A DNA stretch of 64,000 bases from Thiosocius sp963808165 (GTDB taxonomy: Bacteria; Pseudomonadota; Gammaproteobacteria; Chromatiales; Chromatiaceae), in NCBI GenBank assembly GCA_963808165.1, contig CAWEET010000023.1, forward strand, positions 124,001-188,000, written 5' to 3'. The position numbers and the translations under genes are program-made. This document shows positions 25,836-33,897 of this stretch, in pieces (the first letter of the stretch is position 1; each line of letters starts with the position of its first letter). The notes under the pieces were generated by a model. The model was not told the DNA's origin. It made no database searches and was given only the letters and a program-made list of their open reading frames with translations.

Positions 25836-26039
25836 CGATTTTCGATGTACCGAGTAGCGGCAGACGCCACGCGAACCTGACCGGTTTACTGCTGGCAGGT
25901 GTCGAAGGAATTTACATACCAGCCACGCCGCCTCGGCAGGAGAAAGCTATCTCTTTGTAAAATGGCTTATTTTTTACGTAGGCAGGCAAATTGCTTCGAA
26001 AATCGGATAATCCACGGAGAACCGGGGCACCTGGTCGCC

Positions 26040-26273
26040 ATGATCAAGAATCAAAAATCGAGCTGCGTGGCCTTATTGACATGTTTTCCTGCCAGCTTCG
26101 CGGTCGCTGCACCAGACGAGGGTGACGGGTTCCGCAACATCGCGGCGCTGCTGGTATTGGTTGGCATCGGTGTCTTGCTGATGGGCCTGCGGAACCTGCG
26201 CGGACTGCGCCACAAACGCCTGATGCACGAACGTCGGCGCCCGGACAACCACGCCAAGGACCCGGAAGAGTGA
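26040..26273 (+). CDS. small membrane protein, unknown
   Basis: 77 residues: a Sec-signal-like start (SSCVALLTCFPASFAVAA), a short periplasmic stretch, one helix (IAALLVLVGIGVLLMGL), and a basic tail (RHKRLMHERRRPDNH). The start at 26040 is inferred from the signal sequence; longer in-frame extensions upstream are hydrophilic. No family recognised. Confidence 0.5.
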   Translation: MIKNQKSSCVALLTCFPASFAVAAPDEGDGFRNIAALLVLVGIGVLLMGLRNLRGLRHKRLMHERRRPDNHAKDPEE

Positions 26274-26400
26274 AGACCGCAGTGCGCATCAGGGCTCGAT
26301 CACGCTGGCCGTCGACGGCATTTTCCCGACTACCCGGAGTCACAATCGGCAGCTAACCTTTCGATATCGGTCTCCACCCACCGGGGAGTGGGCGCGACAA

Positions 26401-26802
26401 GTGAATCTACTGATATACGCGGTCGTCGGTCTCACGGCCACCTGGCTTCTCTACATCCTGTACATGCAGGTGGCGACACGGGCGGCCGAGGGCCGCCCGG
26501 CTGACCCGCTGTATGCGGCTTTCCCTACGCTCCCCAAGGTGCAAGGCCGGGCACTGGTGTACTGTTTCAGTCCGCAATGCGCGCCCTGCCGACCGATGTC
26601 GGAAGAGGTCGACCAGCTCGCGGCCACTGGTGCCCCGATATTTAAACTCGATATCACCCAGCACCCGGAAATCAGCCGTGAAATGGGTATTCGTGCAACA
26701 CCGACGCTGATCCTGATCGAAGACCGGGTGGTCTCACGCATGTTGCTCGGGGTTAAGACCGCCGATTACATGCAGGAGCTCATTCACTCGCCGGCGCGCT
26801 AA
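26401..26802 (+). CDS. membrane-anchored thioredoxin-like protein
   Basis: 133 residues beginning with GTG (preceded by GGGGAGTGGG). One N-terminal helix (LLIYAVVGLTATWLLYILYM), then a thioredoxin fold with redox motif SPQCAPC and cis-Pro loop MGIRATPTLILIED. The short CAPC-type domain resembles E. coli-type thioredoxins rather than TlpA. Role probably disulfide reduction in the cytoplasm-facing or periplasmic leaflet; orientation is not certain. It precedes the broken acyltransferase gene by 44 bp. Confidence 0.8.
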   Translation: MNLLIYAVVGLTATWLLYILYMQVATRAAEGRPADPLYAAFPTLPKVQGRALVYCFSPQCAPCRPMSEEVDQLAATGAPIFKLDITQHPEISREMGIRATPTLILIEDRVVSRMLLGVKTADYMQELIHSPAR

Positions 26803-26846
26803 ACTGCCGATCGGACTGTAACCCGGAGCATGGGGCGTGACCCCCG

Positions 26847-27594
26847 ATGATTAAAGCGCTGGCTCGCGCCCTGTGGTTGTTGCTGGGCTGGACAGAACTG
26901 ACCCTGTTCACACTCATCCTCTACCTCCTTAGTTATCTGCCGGATAGCTGGCTCGGGACCCTGGTATCGCCGACTGTTTCAGGCCTGGAGCCGGACCTGG
27001 GCACACGCGCTCGGCGTCGATCTGCGCCTGCATCACAAAAACGCCCATCCGCTGCCCGAGAGGTTTATCCTGATAGCCAATCACCCGTCCGCGTTCGAGG
27101 ATGTCGGCATCCCCTCGCTGTTCGATGTCGACAACCTGGCCAAAGAGGAGGTACGGCAATGGTGGCTGCTCGGCCGCATCAGCGCTGCGGCCGGGACCAT
27201 CTTCGTCAGGCGCGAATCGCGGGAATCCCGCGCCGAGGCGGCGCAACAAATCGAACGGCACCTGGCGGCCGGCCGCAACATCGCACTGTACCCGGAGGGT
27301 GGCATAAATGGTCCGCGCTTGCAGCCGGCCTTTCGCTACGGCGCATTCGGCGTCTCACTGCAGACCGGCATACCAATCGTACCCGTCTATCTGCATTACG
27401 AGGCATTGCACGATTTCCACTGGGGCCGCCACAGTCTGATACAAAATATGCGTAATATCATGAACGCCGGAAACAATCGGGCAAACTACTACCTGTTTGA
27501 CGCGATCGATCCACGACTGTTTCATGACAAGATTGAGTATTGCAATCATGTCTATCGGTTGTACGAGGAGTGGCAGAGGCGTTACCTCGGTTGA
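26847..27594 (+). pseudogene. PlsC-type lysophospholipid acyltransferase with frameshift
   Basis: The N-terminal 37 codons (MIKALARALWLLLGWTELT..., membrane helix, ending LSYLPDSWLG) are in one frame; the rest of a complete acyltransferase continues in the next frame from WYRRLFQAWSRTWAHALGVD: motif I LIANHPSAFEDVG, motif II IFVRRES, motif III ALYPEGGINGP, and an end YRLYEEWQRRYLG. The shift lies near 26953-26965 and fits a one-base insertion. Motif I has five residues between His and Asp instead of four, and motif III is EGG rather than EGT, which I take to be traits of this subfamily. Either a recent pseudogene or a sequencing error. Confidence 0.75.
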
Positions 27595-27605
27595 GACCAG
27601 CGCGG

Positions 27606-28034
27606 ATGAACCCAAAGCAGATGAAATTCCCAGACCCGTCAGATACCGAAGCGGCCTTCTATGCGGCGTTTCATCGCCTCGATATCGGCCAGATGAAACA
27701 GGTCTGGCTGGATTCGGCCGAGGCACGCTGTGTCCACCCGGGCGGTGGACTGCTGCTGGGAATCGACGCTGTCCTGGCAAGTTGGGGCGAAATCTTCCGT
27801 GATAGCCAGCCCCCACAGGTCGAATATCGACTGATCCAGGCCAGCACCGACGCGATGCTCGCGGTGCACACGGTCGAGGAAATCGTCAGCAGCGGTTCCG
27901 GCCAACGCCGCGCGCGGGTGCTGGCGACCAACGTCTATCGGCTGGTCGATGGCAATTGGAACATGCTTGCACATCATGCATCCCTGCCACTGGTGGAACC
28001 GCCCGCCAAGCAGCATCGGAAGCCGCTGCATTAG
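27606..28034 (+). CDS. NTF2-like/SnoaL-like protein
   Basis: 142 residues with the cone-shaped NTF2-like fold pattern: FYAAFHRLDIGQMKQVWL, CVHPGGGLLLGIDAVLASW, then strands MLAVHTVEEIV, RARVLATNVYRLVDGNWNMLAHHASLP. The CVHPGG...G...I..SW element is typical of ketosteroid-isomerase-like proteins of unknown role. Start at 27606 chosen; 27621 (MKFPDP) is also possible. It overlaps no gene and follows the acyltransferase by 11 bp. Confidence 0.75.
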   Translation: MNPKQMKFPDPSDTEAAFYAAFHRLDIGQMKQVWLDSAEARCVHPGGGLLLGIDAVLASWGEIFRDSQPPQVEYRLIQASTDAMLAVHTVEEIVSSGSGQRRARVLATNVYRLVDGNWNMLAHHASLPLVEPPAKQHRKPLH

Positions 28035-28697
28035 GACGAATGGCACATACTTTGGGAGCGCAAGCGACAAGTGGGCCTGGTGATTCCGATCATTTCTTGA
28101 GCAAAACGCCGTGAATACATCCCTGTAGGCTCGACGGCGACGTCCATGCCGCCGACGTTTTCTCCAGAAACGACCGGAATCAGCCTAAGGGCGCCTTACG
28201 AAAAACCGAGTTGCGCGCGCGGCACCGGGATGTGCCGCCATTTTCAATAACGACAAGCGATTGAAAATGAAGGACAGCGAAAACCGCATTTTTCATTTTT
28301 CCGCGGAGCAAAATACCATGGACGGCATTTTTCGAGGTCCCGTTGAGTAAGTGCCATTGGCATTAGGGCCTGTTAACACTATGCACATGCCCAGCGTTGG
28401 CTCTGTCAATGAGGCTGTCTATCCCGATGACTGCGTTGCACTCTCGCTTGTGCACACCAGGTCCACAGTGCGCCTTGTCCGGTGAAAAAAGGACCTCCGT
28501 CGATGAGTATCCGCAAAAAGGACCCTAAACGACCCGGGCAAAGGATCGAATGCCCAGGGTTGCCCGGCTGCATCGAAAACATACCAACGACGATTTCGAT
28601 GGATTTAACGACGGCGAGACGCAAGAACCAACGATACGACCCACGAAGCATTATCAGCGTTTTATAATATGGTTCGGACTCACCGAGGAAAATCGCG
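28035..28697. other. 660-bp intergenic stretch with palindromes, no confident gene
   Basis: Base composition is lower in GC than its surroundings between 28200 and 28380. Seen: a hairpin CGGCAC/GTGCCG (28220-28237); a perfect 9-bp inverted repeat ATTTTCAAT/ATTGAAAAT (28240-28268); GCATTTTTC repeated at 28286 and 28325; and GGGCCTGTTAACAC near 28365, which resembles the ends of some IS elements. A 54-codon frame at 28503-28667 has no supporting features. It may be a degraded mobile element. Confidence 0.35.
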
Positions 28698-29543
28698 ATG
28701 AAGAAGTGGTTGTTGACAGTTGCTGCCATCACCTTGTTCACCTTCCGGCCGGCCTCCGCCGACGTGCTGGTCCTGGTGCATGGCTATCTGGGAAGCGCCC
28801 AGAGCTGGGCCGAGGCGGGCGCGATGGACCGCCTGCTGCGGCGAGGTTACAGACATCTTGGCAACTTCGGCTACAGCGCCCAGGGCGTGCTGTCCCAGCC
28901 GCTGCAGGCCGGCGGAGCGGAAAAACCCGTCTATACCGTGAGCCTGCCCTCGCAGGCGCCGGTCGTGGTGCAGGCCGACTGGCTGGCAGCCATGCTGCAC
29001 GAGGTTCGGAAACGTCACCCCGAAGAGCCGATCAACCTGGCCGCACACTCGGCCGGCGGCGTGGTGGCACGCATGACATTGGTGCGTCACGGCGCGTTGG
29101 GTGTCCGGCAACTGATAACGATAGCGGCGCCACATCTGGGCACCGGCCGGGCCGTGCAGGCCCTGGAAGCAACCGATAACAGCGGCATGTTCGGTTTCGT
29201 CAAGAGCTGGTTGGTGCGCCGTGCCACCGGCGATGCCCTGTATGCGACCGCGCAGATGAGCCGCGGTCTGCTGTTCGACCTGACGCCCCCGCGGCCGGGA
29301 AACCTGCTTTTCTGGCTGAACCAGCAACCGCACCCGGACATCGGCTACACCAGTATCATGCGCATCGGCACCATTTATATGCCCGGCGACTTCGTCGTGC
29401 CGCCGCCGAGCCAGGACCTCAACCGGGTGCCCGCGCTGGCCGGCCGCGCCAGGACCTATTCGATGGCGGAGGGCCACCTGTTGACGCCGCTGGACGGCGA
29501 ACTGATCGGCAATCTGCTCAATGAGACAAGCGCCGCAAGGTAA
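28698..29543 (+). CDS. secreted lipase/esterase of the alpha/beta-hydrolase fold
   Basis: 281 residues with signal peptide (MKKWLLTVAAITLFTFRPASA). Lipase features: VLVHGYLGSAQSW (oxyanion hole), nucleophile elbow INLAAHSAGGVVARM, PHLGTG, a possible catalytic Asp in MPGDFVVPPPSQD and a His in AEGHLLTPLDG. The arrangement resembles triacylglycerol lipase/PGAP1-like esterases. The following gene starts at or just after its stop, so cotranscription is likely. Confidence 0.8.
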   Translation: MKKWLLTVAAITLFTFRPASADVLVLVHGYLGSAQSWAEAGAMDRLLRRGYRHLGNFGYSAQGVLSQPLQAGGAEKPVYTVSLPSQAPVVVQADWLAAMLHEVRKRHPEEPINLAAHSAGGVVARMTLVRHGALGVRQLITIAAPHLGTGRAVQALEATDNSGMFGFVKSWLVRRATGDALYATAQMSRGLLFDLTPPRPGNLLFWLNQQPHPDIGYTSIMRIGTIYMPGDFVVPPPSQDLNRVPALAGRARTYSMAEGHLLTPLDGELIGNLLNETSAAR

Positions 29544-29580
29544 CCGCGACCACGCGCTGCATCCCAGCGGAGCACTCAAC

Positions 29581-29919
29581 ATGCTGGAAGCACTCGAACG
29601 GACAGAGGAACTGTTGCGGAACTACGGGCACGCCTACGAGGCCAATCTCGCTGTGATTGCGCGCGCGCTGTTCGAACGCGACCCAAAGGCCGCATGCCAC
29701 GCGGTCAATACCGAGGAATGGTGGGACAACGCCACATCGGTCGCTGCGATCGATCTGGCGGTCGACGGCGGCTTCACGGCGCAGGCGCGGCGCGATGCCC
29801 AGGCATTGCGCCAGGCGCTGACGGAAATCTTCGGCACAATGCTGGCCTTCGGCGAACACAATACCACCGCTGAGATCATCGTTTCGCAGTTCGAGAAGTG
29901 GCGCGAATCGCACATCTGA
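29581..29919 (+). CDS. conserved hypothetical helical protein
   Basis: 112 residues, acidic and helical (LERTEELLRNYGHAYEANLAVI; VNTEEWWDNATSVAAIDLAV; ALRQALTEIFGTMLAFGEHN; SQFEKWRES). A start at 29521, overlapping the lipase stop, would add 20 residues lacking order. No family recognised. Confidence 0.55.
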   Translation: MLEALERTEELLRNYGHAYEANLAVIARALFERDPKAACHAVNTEEWWDNATSVAAIDLAVDGGFTAQARRDAQALRQALTEIFGTMLAFGEHNTTAEIIVSQFEKWRESHI

Positions 29920-30008
29920 GCGCCTCGTAAGGTTGCCCGCGATGTTGCCGCCAATACTCGAACAATCTGGTGCATCAACAACAACAACCTCGAAATCAGG
30001 GTAGAAGC

Positions 30009-30497
30009 ATGCAAACGTTCGATGTCTATTTTCTCGGCGAAATGTTGCCGGATGCCGATCCCGCCGCGGTGCGTGCCGCGGTCGCAAAACTGTTCAAGGT
30101 CGAGGGAGAGAAGGTCGATCGGCTGTTTTCCGGCAAGCCACTGCGCGTAAAGCAGGGGGTCGACGCGGAGGCCGCGAGTCGCTACCGCGCGACCTTCCGT
30201 GACGCCGGAGCCCTGCTGCAGATCGTCCCGAGCGGTGCGCCGCCACCGGCCAAGGCCCACGCCGCAAATGGTGGCGCCAGCAGCCGTGAAGCAGCACCGC
30301 AGCGCGGCGCCGGCGACATGCATCTGGCCGAACCGGGCGCGACCATCGATCACACCCCGGCACCACCGGCAGCGGCAATCGACACCAGCTCCCTGGAGGC
30401 GCTGCCGCCGAATTCCGGGTCGCTGGAGGACTGCCGGGTGGAAAAGCCGCCCCGTCCGGTCCCCGATATCAGTCACCTGAAACTGGTGGACGACTGA
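30009..30497 (+). CDS. hypothetical protein with small N-terminal domain and disordered tail
   Basis: 162 residues. The first ~75 (FDVYFLGEMLPDADPAAV, VAKLFKVEGEKVDRLFSGKP, GVDAEAASRYRATFRDAGALLQI) form a compact alpha/beta domain that I have seen fused to RDD-family and zinc-ribbon membrane proteins in Gammaproteobacteria; its function is unknown. The remainder is Pro/Ala-rich and disordered, ending PVPDISHLKLVDD. Confidence 0.6.
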   Translation: MQTFDVYFLGEMLPDADPAAVRAAVAKLFKVEGEKVDRLFSGKPLRVKQGVDAEAASRYRATFRDAGALLQIVPSGAPPPAKAHAANGGASSREAAPQRGAGDMHLAEPGATIDHTPAPPAAAIDTSSLEALPPNSGSLEDCRVEKPPRPVPDISHLKLVDD

Positions 30498-30502
30498 GGA
30501 CG

Positions 30503-31354
30503 CTATCGGCGCGCGCTCATGATTTCCGTCGGCCGACCACCCAGTTCAATGCTGAACAGGCCGATCGCATGCCTGGCCTCGACCCGCAGCGGCGTGCGCC
30601 CTGCCGTCTGGCTCAACCAGATGTACAACGGAAGGTGCGCGACCTCCCGCTTGCCGTCCGCGTTGATTGCGACCCCATCGAAACGCAGTTTCCAGGCCGG
30701 CACCGCGGAGCCCCCCAGCCCCAGCCACTGCTCCTCCTCCACTCTCACACGGTAGCTGAATCGCTGCCGGCCATTGGTCACGGGAATGCGGTACTCCGCC
30801 CCCGTGTGTAGATCCTCCAACCTCATTCGCTGCACCAGGCCCAGGCGATCGAATAGTGGCCCGGAGAGCGCCGGCACCCTGAGCCTGGTCCCCGCGTCCA
30901 GTTGCGCCATCTGCTCGCGCCCGTCACCGGCGCGCAGATCGTGACGTCTGGTGCCGGAGGCCGACTCGTCGCGCAGGAACAAGCGATGCCGACCATCGCG
31001 AGTCTGTTCGAAGACAGAAAAAGCAAACAGTTCCCCGCTGCCGGACTCGGCCCAACTGCGGAACCGGTAGCGGATCGGGTAGAGCGACTCGACCTGCGGA
31101 TAGTCGTGCGAACTGATTTCGAGCCGCGCTTCGCTCAACCCGGTATCGGCGACGCCGTGGCTCTCCAGGCTGAGGTCTGCGATGGGCATGTCCACCCCCA
31201 GGGAAAACACCCCGCGGTAGCTCACCCGATAATCGAGTCGCTCGACGCGTTCGGCGGTCACGGCAGTCGAGAACAGCACCAGACAGCACAGCAACCCAAG
31301 CGGGCGGGTGCGCAGGCGCGGTGTCGTTCGGTATTGGCGTCGCATTGCTGGCAT
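30503..31354 (-). CDS. DUF3108 family exported protein
   Basis: 283 residues with N-terminal signal sequence (LGLLCCLVLFSTAVTA). DUF3108 features: LDYRVSYRGVFSLG at the start of the mature protein, YRFRSWAESGSGELFAFS, RVPALSGPLFDRLGLVQ and the ending PLRVEARHAIGLFSIEL. DUF3108 proteins are outer-membrane-associated beta-rich proteins of unknown role. Converges with the preceding gene with 5 bp between. Confidence 0.75.
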   Translation of the reverse strand: MPAMRRQYRTTPRLRTRPLGLLCCLVLFSTAVTAERVERLDYRVSYRGVFSLGVDMPIADLSLESHGVADTGLSEARLEISSHDYPQVESLYPIRYRFRSWAESGSGELFAFSVFEQTRDGRHRLFLRDESASGTRRHDLRAGDGREQMAQLDAGTRLRVPALSGPLFDRLGLVQRMRLEDLHTGAEYRIPVTNGRQRFSYRVRVEEEQWLGLGGSAVPAWKLRFDGVAINADGKREVAHLPLYIWLSQTAGRTPLRVEARHAIGLFSIELGGRPTEIMSARR

Positions 31355-31390
31355 CCCTCAGTCCCAAAGTCCGCTGCCTAGTGCGGGAAA

Positions 31391-31423
31391 TTCGGTTACT
31401 CACAGAACATCGCTGATCCGGCG
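31391..31423 (+). repeat. dispersed 33-bp repeat, copy 1
   Basis: TTCGGTTACTCACAG-AA-CATCGCTGAT-C-CG-G-CG matches 35307-35339 at 29 of 33 positions. Both copies lie shortly downstream of a CTAG tetramer (31378 here, 35287 there), hinting at a mobile-element end. Located between the DUF3108 start and the sigma-54 promoter. Confidence 0.55.
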
Positions 31424-31461
31424 GCCTCGCCATTGGTACCCGGCAAGGCCGACCGAGTTCC

Positions 31462-31478
31462 TTGGCACGCCTTCTGCA
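31462..31478 (+). promoter_or_regulatory. sigma-54 promoter
   Basis: TTGGCACGCCTTCTGCA matches the RpoN consensus TTGGCACG-N4-TTGCA except one T. The invariant GG (31464-31465) and GC (31476-31477) are exactly 12 bp apart. Transcription should start near 31489, giving a leader of about 57 bases before the GTG at 31546. Confidence 0.75.
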
Positions 31479-31545
31479 TGTAATCTAGCAGGACAGGAAA
31501 AAGTCGGCAAACTCGCCAAAGAATTGACGAAAACAGGGTAGACGC

Positions 31546-31881
31546 GTGGGAAATTCGATAGCGAGCGACAACATTCTGACGGCAGCGGCGCCAAAGCAAC
31601 GAAAAATTGACGACCCGTCGACCGATCGCAGCCAGAGCGTCGAACTGGAAAATCGACCGGCACCGGCTTCCCGCGAAGCCGACCTCGGGCGAGCCAGGCG
31701 CCGGCTGGCCGGCGAACTGGGCGGGTTGCCCGATTCGCAACTCGCGTCGGGCGACCAGGCACGCGAACTCGCCAGCCGATTGTCCGCTCAACTCGCCTCG
31801 GACCCAGGGTCTGGAGTGAAAGCGCACAGCAGACTGGACCTGAAACTATTTACTGCAGCGATGGCGCCGCCCAGCGCCTGA
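31546..31881 (+). CDS. small hydrophilic protein behind a sigma-54 promoter
   Basis: 111 residues from a GTG start. Low-complexity, Ala/Ser/Arg-rich and hydrophilic (DPSTDRSQSVELENRPAP; LGRARRRLAGELGGLPDSQ; ELASRLSAQLAS), with no membrane segment and no signal peptide. It resembles no family I know; FlgM was considered but its sigma-28-binding pattern is lacking. It is the only frame of size between the sigma-54 promoter and an intrinsic terminator, which together define a complete transcription unit. Confidence 0.5.
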   Translation: MGNSIASDNILTAAAPKQRKIDDPSTDRSQSVELENRPAPASREADLGRARRRLAGELGGLPDSQLASGDQARELASRLSAQLASDPGSGVKAHSRLDLKLFTAAMAPPSA

Positions 31882-31926
31882 ACCGCACCTCGATCTCGGC
31901 ACAGGCGAGATGATTTCTCGCCATTG

Positions 31927-31959
31927 ACCCGGTCCCGCGCAAGCGGTGGCCGGGTTTTT
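31927..31959 (+). terminator. intrinsic terminator
   Basis: ACCCGG / CCGGGT outer stem with inner CGC/GCG around GCAA, followed by TTTTT and CTTTT. It closes the sigma-54 unit 45 bp after the stop codon. Confidence 0.8.
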
Positions 31960-32055
31960 CTTTTGCCGCTCAGCGACAGGGCCCACAATGCCGTTTGCAA
32001 TCCCAGCGTCGGCGCAAGAAACTATCGTACAGGTTGCAAATTGCAAGCTGAGTCG

Positions 32056-32211
32056 ATGCGCGTAGTCTACCTGACCCTTGGATTGTTGCTGCTTCTCAAC
32101 ATCGGTGTCGCATGCCGCACGCCGCCAGCCGTCGCGGTCGGCTGCGAACCGGTCGCCGCTGGACTGACACATTGCCCGGCGGAGTCAACCGTTCGTGATA
32201 ACCGAGGCTGA
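32056..32211 (+). CDS. 51-residue small exported peptide
   Basis: MRVVYLTLGLLLLLNIGVAC is a signal sequence with a possible, imperfect lipobox (GVAC). The short remainder contains two further Cys (GCEPVAAGLTHCPAE). It overlaps the GTG start of the oxygenase gene by 17 bases, which would permit translational coupling. Small and unsupported by family knowledge. Confidence 0.4.
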   Translation: MRVVYLTLGLLLLLNIGVACRTPPAVAVGCEPVAAGLTHCPAESTVRDNRG

Positions 32212-32764
32212 GGCAAGAACCACGTCGCCTGGCTTAGCGGCCGGAATCACCGCGCTGTCGCCGGTTTACTTCGCCGAGCTCGATCAGGCCGCGGCGACAA
32301 ACGACGCACTGATCGCGGCCATCCAACGCGAGAAGAACGCGCCCGATGTCCGGCGTACCCACAACTTTGGCGATCGCTTCGAAAACACCTATATCCCACC
32401 CGCGCGACTGCCGGAACTGGCGCCGGTTCGCGAGTTCGCGCTGCGAGCCGCGACCGGAATTCTGAGGCGGGGTCAGCTGCACCATGGGTTCTGGTTCAAC
32501 GAGATGCACCCGGGACAACGAACCACGCTGCACAGCCACGAAGAGGACGACGAACTGCTCTCCGCCGTCTACTATCTCGCTTGCCCGGCGGACAGCGGCC
32601 GCCTGTTGTTGAAAGACCACGAGGCAGTGATATCAGTCACCCCCAGGCCGGGCCTGCTGGTGCTGTTCCCCCCGGACCTGCCACACGAGGTGGAGCAGAA
32701 CGCCAGTGACCGAATCCGATTGTCGGTGGCGTTCAATTTTGGTCCAGCACGCCCGGCGACCTGA
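32195..32764 (+). CDS. 2OG-Fe(II) oxygenase-like cupin protein
   Basis: 189 residues from GTG. The core LHSHEEDDELLSAVYYLACP (iron His and acidic ligand), SGRLLLKDH, GLLVLFPPDLPHEVEQN (second His) and DRIRLSVAFNF (2OG-binding Arg) follow the order of the putative 2OG-Fe(II) oxygenase family Pfam 2OG-FeII_Oxy_5. Members are often found with tetratricopeptide or sulfotransferase proteins; the substrate is unknown. Its 3' end overlaps the convergent membrane protein gene by 32 bases. Confidence 0.75.
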   Translation: MITEAEARTTSPGLAAGITALSPVYFAELDQAAATNDALIAAIQREKNAPDVRRTHNFGDRFENTYIPPARLPELAPVREFALRAATGILRRGQLHHGFWFNEMHPGQRTTLHSHEEDDELLSAVYYLACPADSGRLLLKDHEAVISVTPRPGLLVLFPPDLPHEVEQNASDRIRLSVAFNFGPARPAT

Positions 32765-33134
32765 TCGTCGAGGTCTCCAGCCGCTCGGTATCGGCCAGCA
32801 CAACGCGGCGTCCGTCGGTGGTCATGAATTCCCGGTCCTCGATGTCGCCGCGCTGTGCCCGATACTCGGCGGCACGACCGCTGCTCGCATCCACGACACG
32901 GATGAAGATCACCTCACTGTTGTCGCGCCAATGGTCATACAAGAGATAAGCGGATGCCAGCAGCATCAACACGCCGACCGCGAGCGCGAGACCCTTGATC
33001 GGCCAGCGACGCGGCCGTGCCGGGTTGATCAGCCGTGGCGGCGGGCGTTCCTGCGGGTGTGTGGGTCTGCGCGTGCGCCAGACGAGCGCAACGACGAGGA
33101 TCACGGCGAGGGTAAAAAGGATCTTTCCAATCAT
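32733..33134 (-). CDS. hypothetical two-helix membrane protein
   Basis: 133 residues with two hydrophobic helices (ILFTLAVILVVALVW and GLALAVGVLMLLASAYLLY) separated by a Pro/Arg-rich loop, then a soluble domain (EVIFIRVVDASSGRAAEYRA, FMTTDGRRVVLADTERLE). The end overlaps the oxygenase gene on the opposite strand. No family recognised. Confidence 0.6.
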   Translation of the reverse strand: MIGKILFTLAVILVVALVWRTRRPTHPQERPPPRLINPARPRRWPIKGLALAVGVLMLLASAYLLYDHWRDNSEVIFIRVVDASSGRAAEYRAQRGDIEDREFMTTDGRRVVLADTERLETSTIRSPGVLDQN

Positions 33135-33227
33135 GGGTGAATCTTAACGCGGAAATCGCCTCGTCCACGCACCGGCTTTATTCGATATGATTCACCCAAT
33201 GCCAAACGATGAATTGCTGTATCGACA

Positions 33228-33881
33228 ATGAGGAAAAGCTCCCGTCCCGTCATCATGATCGCAACGCTGCTGCTGGCCGCCGCAACCACAGCCGCGGCCG
33301 AAACCATGGTCAAGATCACGCCCGACCTGGACGGCATCGACGTGCAGCACCAAGGGAAAGCGGTGCGCATCGAGCGCAGCCAGGACCAGACCAATGCGAT
33401 CACGCCTGCGTTCCAGCGTACCTCACGCAAATGTCCGCCGTTCTGCATTCAGCCGATGGCAATGCCCGAGGGTGTCGAGACCATCGGCGAGCTCGAGATG
33501 CTGGCCTATCTGCGACGCGTTGCCGGGGGTGACGATTCGATACTGATCATCGACTCGCGAGGGCCCAGCTGGCTGGAGAAAGGCACGATCCCCGGCTCGG
33601 TCAACATTCACTACAAACGGCTCAGCCGGCGCGCGACCGAGGAGGCAGACATCGCCGACATCATGCAAAAGCAGTTCGGTGCAGAGCGTGGCAAAGCCCT
33701 GTGGAATTTCCGCGATGCCAAGACATTGGTACTGTTCTGTAACGGCGCCTGGTGCGGGCAATCGCCGACCAATATCCGCGGCCTGCTGCGGCTCGGTTAT
33801 CCGGCATCGAAGCTGAAATGGTATCGCGGCGGCATGCAGGCCTGGGAGACACTCGGGCTGACCACTGTGGTGCCCGAGTGA
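33228..33881 (+). CDS. periplasmic rhodanese-domain protein
   Basis: 217 residues with signal peptide (IMIATLLLAAATTAAA). An N-terminal segment carries a CPPFCIQPM motif, followed by a rhodanese domain (about 95-210): ILIIDSRGPSWLEKGTIPGSVNI, and active-site loop LFCNGAWCGQSPTN with the catalytic Cys. Such CPPFC-rhodanese proteins recur in sulfur-oxidising Gammaproteobacteria and probably transfer sulfane sulfur in the periplasm. This fits the sor homologue 9 kb downstream; a direct link is inference. The ankyrin gene follows by 16 bp. Confidence 0.82.
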   Translation: MRKSSRPVIMIATLLLAAATTAAAETMVKITPDLDGIDVQHQGKAVRIERSQDQTNAITPAFQRTSRKCPPFCIQPMAMPEGVETIGELEMLAYLRRVAGGDDSILIIDSRGPSWLEKGTIPGSVNIHYKRLSRRATEEADIADIMQKQFGAERGKALWNFRDAKTLVLFCNGAWCGQSPTNIRGLLRLGYPASKLKWYRGGMQAWETLGLTTVVPE

Positions 33882-33897
33882 GCGGGCGGCACCATTG

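Noticed and set aside
28039..28056. A second sigma-54-like site, TGGCACATACTTTGG
   Set aside because: The essential GC of the -12 element is GG, and no gene starts within 600 bp downstream.
28503..28667. A 54-codon frame in the 28-kb intergenic region
   Set aside because: No ribosome-binding site, no recognisable motif and lies in a region that looks like degraded mobile DNA.
31546..31881. Anti-sigma factor FlgM for the sigma-54-linked small protein
   Set aside because: Size and SVEL segment are suggestive, but the conserved sigma-28-binding C-terminal pattern of FlgM is not there and no flagellar genes are near.
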